From Cerrena zonata (lineage: Eukaryota > Basidiomycota > Agaricomycetes > Polyporales > Cerrenaceae), in NCBI GenBank assembly GCA_038087015.1, contig JASBNA010000005.1, positions 1,488,001 through 1,552,000 of the forward strand: DNA of 64,000 bases, in the 5' to 3' direction. Position 1 is the first letter of the stretch; each line of letters starts with the position of its first letter. Below, one piece after another: positions 60,408 through 64,000 of the stretch. Under the pieces are notes generated by a model. That model had not been told where the DNA came from, did not search any database, and saw nothing but the letters and a program-made list of their open reading frames with translations. Position numbers and translations under genes: made by a program.

Positions 60408-62289
60408 ATGCATAAACGATGGATCTTCCTCATACTACTTGCCCTTGTTCTCTATGTCAGCGCACAAAACACTTCCGATATTGTCTCAAATGATACGTCA
60501 ACCGATACAGATGACGGGTATGTATTCCCTCTGCCTCCCTTTTGCAGTACAACTTCTCGAGAATCCCTCGCTGAATTATTCCTCAAATGTCCCTAGAAGC
60601 TATCCTCATGACCCCTACTTACGATATCGACCCTCATTCGCGATGTCACTCCCGGTCCAGATCCTTGTAACAGGAATTGTTCTGACCCTCACCTCTGTAC
60701 TATTCATCCATCTCATCTTTACTGCTCAATATCACTGGCCTCTGGCACCGGTCAACTTCGCCCTCCAAATGTCCGCTGTATTCACTCTCCTGATATCCCA
60801 TATCGCCACTCTGCAGGTCATCCTTTCTACAGCAACCAGAGAAAGCCAAAGCTGGCCCTACATGCTTACCTATGTTTCTGTGGACACGCCACCACTAGAC
60901 ACTATGGAAGAATGGACCACGGGTGAACTAGCTGCATGGCTACTCATGAACGCTACCACCTCTGCATTAATTCAGGTATGTCTTTGCTATTTTTTCTTCG
61001 CTGGCAAGAGGGAGAAATCGAACTGATCGTACCCGCTTGGCGTTGGTCTTGGCATCTAAACACAGATCACGCACATCCAATTTCTTACCCTGCTCTTCCC
61101 GTCTGGTCTCGAGCGTCGTCTGATTTTCACCTTACTGGGCCCCCTCGCCATCGTGGCATCTGTGATGCAATTGCTTCCGCTTCGAGATGCGGAAGACAAA
61201 CGGCTTCTCGATATTTCAACGGCCATACAAAATGTCTGCAACGCCACGTTATCGCTTTTATTCACAGGCGCGCTCTTTATCTGGGGCCTTCTCGTTAATC
61301 GAAAGCAGGCTTGGCGTACCGACGGAGGAACCGCGGCATTCGGAGCCGGTGCCCTCACGCTGGCTCTGGCATCTACCGCCATCACGTTTGTGTATATTCC
61401 AAGCAAAGATCAATACGCCTGGATGCCTGGTCTCATGTGGGCCATCATCCTATGGCAAAGTTTCCTGGGTTGGTGGTGGTGGGTCGGTTCGGGGATGGGC
61501 GTGGGTGAAGTTGAAGAGCTTTTACGGAGGGAGGAGAAGAGGCGACGGAGACGGCGAATCAAACTCGCAAAGCGGAAGGAAAGGAAAGAGAAAGTCGATA
61601 CATTCTGGAAGGGTGTGGCAGGTGCTCTTGGATATGACCGAAAGGCCCGAACTACTCAGTCCGACGAAGATGGGGACTTTTCTGACGAAGCCCAATCACC
61701 AGCTCAGTCGGGCGATGAACGGTCTCCCCGACTACCCCGTCCTCGACTTAGGAGACCCAGTCAAGAATCCGCCACCGAGAGCCTCCAGTCGCAGTCGAAA
61801 ACAATACCAAGGATGCTACAAACTACCGTCGGCCGAGTTATCTATGGTTGGTACGCTTCTCTACGGCATGCCCATTTGAAAGCTGCACGAGAGCAGGCGG
61901 AAGAACACGTAGAGCGAATGCAGCAAGTCTATGGACGAGAAGGCGACGCTCAAGCATCTAATAGAGAGCCGCCTGTCATGGGCTGGGGTTTGGGTAGTTA
62001 TACCATCAGACAAGTGGGAGCCGGGGCTGAACACCGGGAGGATGATCAGAACAGTGATCAGGACGATGCGAGGACGCTACGGGAGGAGGAACCACCAGAA
62101 CAAGAGAATGATATTCAACTGCACGAAAACGAAACGTCACACAGCCGAAGGCGGAGACGGAAAGGTCGTAACAAAGTTGAAGGAGATAATCCACCACCGC
62201 CGGATCAGGTGGATGACAGGCCGTCGTCGATGTGGTGGTGGGGACCTTTGCAGCGTTGGAGATTGCAGGATTCGACTGTGTATTCGTAA
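60408..62289 (+). CDS. Signal-anchored multi-pass membrane protein of unknown function, 570 aa
   Basis: Three exons join in frame: 60408-60517, 60597-60975, 61066-62289. The start has a signal peptide (MHKRWIFLILLALVLYVSA) and an N-glycosylation-rich, probably outside segment (QNTSDIVSNDTSTD). About seven hydrophobic helices follow (for example PVQILVTGIVLTLTSVLFIH, LPLRDAED between helices, WAIILWQSFLGWWWWVG). A long basic then acidic cytosolic tail (REEKRRRRRRIKLAKRKERK) completes the protein. The topology resembles a receptor, but I see no family signature. The intron after codon 36 was placed at GTATGT..CCTAG (79 bp) because it alone restores the frame with normal splice sites. A 40 bp alternative also fits. 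Confidence 0.72.
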
Positions 62290-63192
62290 CGTCACCCTTC
62301 CCTCTTGCTTTTTGTGCTTTGACTGGATATTATATTGTATACTAGTTGTATTCCTTGTATCAAGAGCCGAAACGGCATTGTCCTCATCTGTTCCCCGAGT
62401 TTACTAAGAATATCATTACGGTCGCCGTATCACCAGAGCTTATCTGTTTTCTCCCATAAAGTCCTCGCAGATCGCTCGATATAACCTGGTATCTTCCTTT
62501 TACGTGCGCCCCTAAGCCGATACTCAATTCACTGTGTTATATTTCCTAGACAAACTTTGTTGACAGCGTTATCGCCACCGGCGTAACACTACACCTGCCA
62601 CAAGCAACGTACAATCACCCGATCATCATTTTCTCGACAGGTGTCGCCGCTTTTGGACTAGATGGTTACCTGGTCTTCAAATAGGTTCTTCCTAGTTCAT
62701 ATGTGCTAGCTTCCACATGTTTGAGCCATGCCAACTTTTCATTATTTTCATACAAAACTTGGAGCCTTGACCGTTTCACTTTTCCTCTAGGTCCAATCGA
62801 ACACGCACGACTGCCATTGCCGTTAGAACGGCCGAATACATCAAAAATGAAGACACGTATGACGTCAAGAAGGCAGAGGAAAAAAGCGTTTCCCCGAGTA
62901 GAAGGCAATATCAGCGTTCTTCGCGAGCTCGCTGCCCTTATCTTCATCTCGTTATGGGCAAGGTCGCATGCATCTAGGCCCACGCTCTCATTGGGCCTGT
63001 AGGGTTCAATAAAACCCGGCACTTCGATGGCAAGGAAGCGCGTTCTGCTTGCGTTCGACTCCTCTGTTGCCCGTTACCCCATCCTAACCCCTTCTGTTCC
63101 CCTACACTCTACTTCCTCACACTCATTGACCTGTCTGACGTGTAGAACGCTCCGCTGAACCCCAACAACTTGCTTCGAATAACTACAACAGG
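62290..63192. other. Intergenic, no gene seen
   Basis: This holds the 3' flank of the membrane protein and promoter of the secreted protein. Overlapping open frames on both strands near 62670-63020 are shadows of each other without codon bias or motif. Confidence 0.4.
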
Positions 63193-64000
63193 ATGCGTTT
63201 CTTCACTACTGTAGTTGTCTCCGTGAGTCTGTTGTTCGATTTAGGCCCTTCTCAACCACATTCTCACAAGAACTCTCGTTTGACTACGTGTCATTTGGCT
63301 TCTCGAATATAGTTGACCGCTGTGTATGGTGCCTCAGCGAAGAATGTTTTCGTTCAAGTTGGTGGTAATACCACTAGCAATGCGACGATGGTATTCCAGC
63401 CTGCCCAAATCATCGCGGCTCCAAACGATATTGTAGTATTCAATTGTGTGTCTATTCCTTCAATTTTTTGGTTCTACGATATGATATTTATACACTATCC
63501 GTAGTCACCCAGGGCAATCACACCGTCACGCAAGCAGCTTTCGGCAGTCCATGTCAACCCATCCATGACACAAATGTGACTGTCAACGGTTTCAACTCAG
63601 GCTTCCGGGATACAGTCAATGGAACTGCCGTCACTATTCTGTCCGTTCCCATCACTCCCGACCTTCAGAACCAAACTATCTGGTTCTTCGACTTTAACAC
63701 GTGTGGACAAGGCGGCGTAGGTGGTATCAATATCGATGATAACTCTACGGCAACTTTAGATGGATTTATCGTAAGTACACGTACAGGGTTCTTGCATATT
63801 AGCTAAAATGTTGACAAACTTTTACATCGACAGCGCAATGCTGTCCGTCTCAACGGTACTGATGCTCAACAACCCAACTCAACCGCCAGCAGCAGCATTT
63901 CCACTGCATCCCACGCGCCTAGCCCGACAACCTCGCCATCGGGCGATAACAACAATGCTGCCGAACATCGTGCCATTCTTGGTACCCTCAGTGTCATTCC
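63193..64000 (+). CDS. Secreted cupredoxin-type, serine-rich protein (3' end outside window)
   Basis: Exons 63193-63222, 63313-63445, 63505-63770 and 63834 onwards join in frame. The signal peptide spans exons 1-2 (MRFFTTVVVS|LTAVYGASA). The domain begins NVFVQVGGNTTSNATMVFQP, with APNDIVVFNFTQGNHTVTQA and FGSPC, typical of fungal extracellular blue-copper-like proteins. Later FFDFNTCGQGGVGGI carries the second Cys. The His and Cys pattern of a type 1 copper site is only partly kept (NHTV, FNTCGQG). A Ser/Thr/Pro-rich tail begins near residue 175, and the family often ends in a GPI-anchor site beyond the window. Likely on the cell surface. Confidence 0.85.

Noticed and set aside
62666..63022. 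Overlapping plus and minus open frames
   Set aside because: They are mirror frames with no motif, signal peptide or splice support.
1..64000. CRISPR arrays, rRNA genes, retrotransposon polyproteins
   Set aside because: No short regular direct repeats with unique spacers, no rRNA-like blocks, and no reverse transcriptase or integrase motifs were seen.

Overview
This 64 kb window is nuclear DNA from a filamentous fungus, almost certainly a basidiomycete of the class Agaricomycetes. The genes carry many short introns (mostly 45-80 bp, GT..AG). They include an STE3-type pheromone receptor, a cupredoxin-type secreted protein and a palB/RIM13 calpain with mushroom-like architecture. No bacterial operon structure, rRNA, tRNA or CRISPR array was seen.

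Layout. 1-2.6 kb: diverged tandem repeats. 3.1-7.8 kb (+): OPT oligopeptide transporter with a long disordered N-terminus. 9.3-16.3 kb: relics and copies of a kinase-like family around a MYND-finger gene. 18.6-22.1 kb (+): transportin (KAP104). 23.2-24.5 kb (+): STE3-like receptor. 25.1-25.8 kb (-): unknown gene. 25.9-26.4 kb: a MITE. 26.6-38.1 kb: kinase-like copies and relics, duplicated flanking blocks and one possible small gene. 39.0-39.7 kb (-): secreted beta-trefoil protein. 40.7-41.3 kb (+): TRAPPC2L. 42.0-43.7 kb (-): membrane LRR protein. 44.2-47.8 kb (+): RIM13-type calpain. 48.1-49.5 kb (+): another kinase-like gene, then a relic. 50.2-51.3 kb (-): UbiA prenyltransferase. 52.6-53.5 kb: P450 relic. 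53.7-57.2 kb (-): RTP1/TANGO6. 57.7-60.0 kb (+): sugar transporter. 60.4-62.3 kb (+): multi-pass membrane protein. 63.2 kb to the end (+): cupredoxin-type secreted protein, cut by the window edge.

The most striking content is a local birth-and-death family of membrane-anchored kinase-like genes. I count five intact genes, one full-length pseudogene, one exon-1/exon-5 deletion chimera and four smaller relics. They fall into two subfamilies that share one six-exon plan with nearly invariant internal exon lengths (252-258, 291, 39, about 291, about 160 nt). Each encodes one N-terminal membrane segment and a kinase fold with HRD-x4-N kept, DFG replaced by DFE, and Arg where the VAIK Lys is expected. 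Subfamily 2 copies mostly share a short upstream box, GATGTGGCGT. The housekeeping genes (transportin, TRAPPC2L, RTP1, OPT) appear intact. The calpain has one apparent frameshift.
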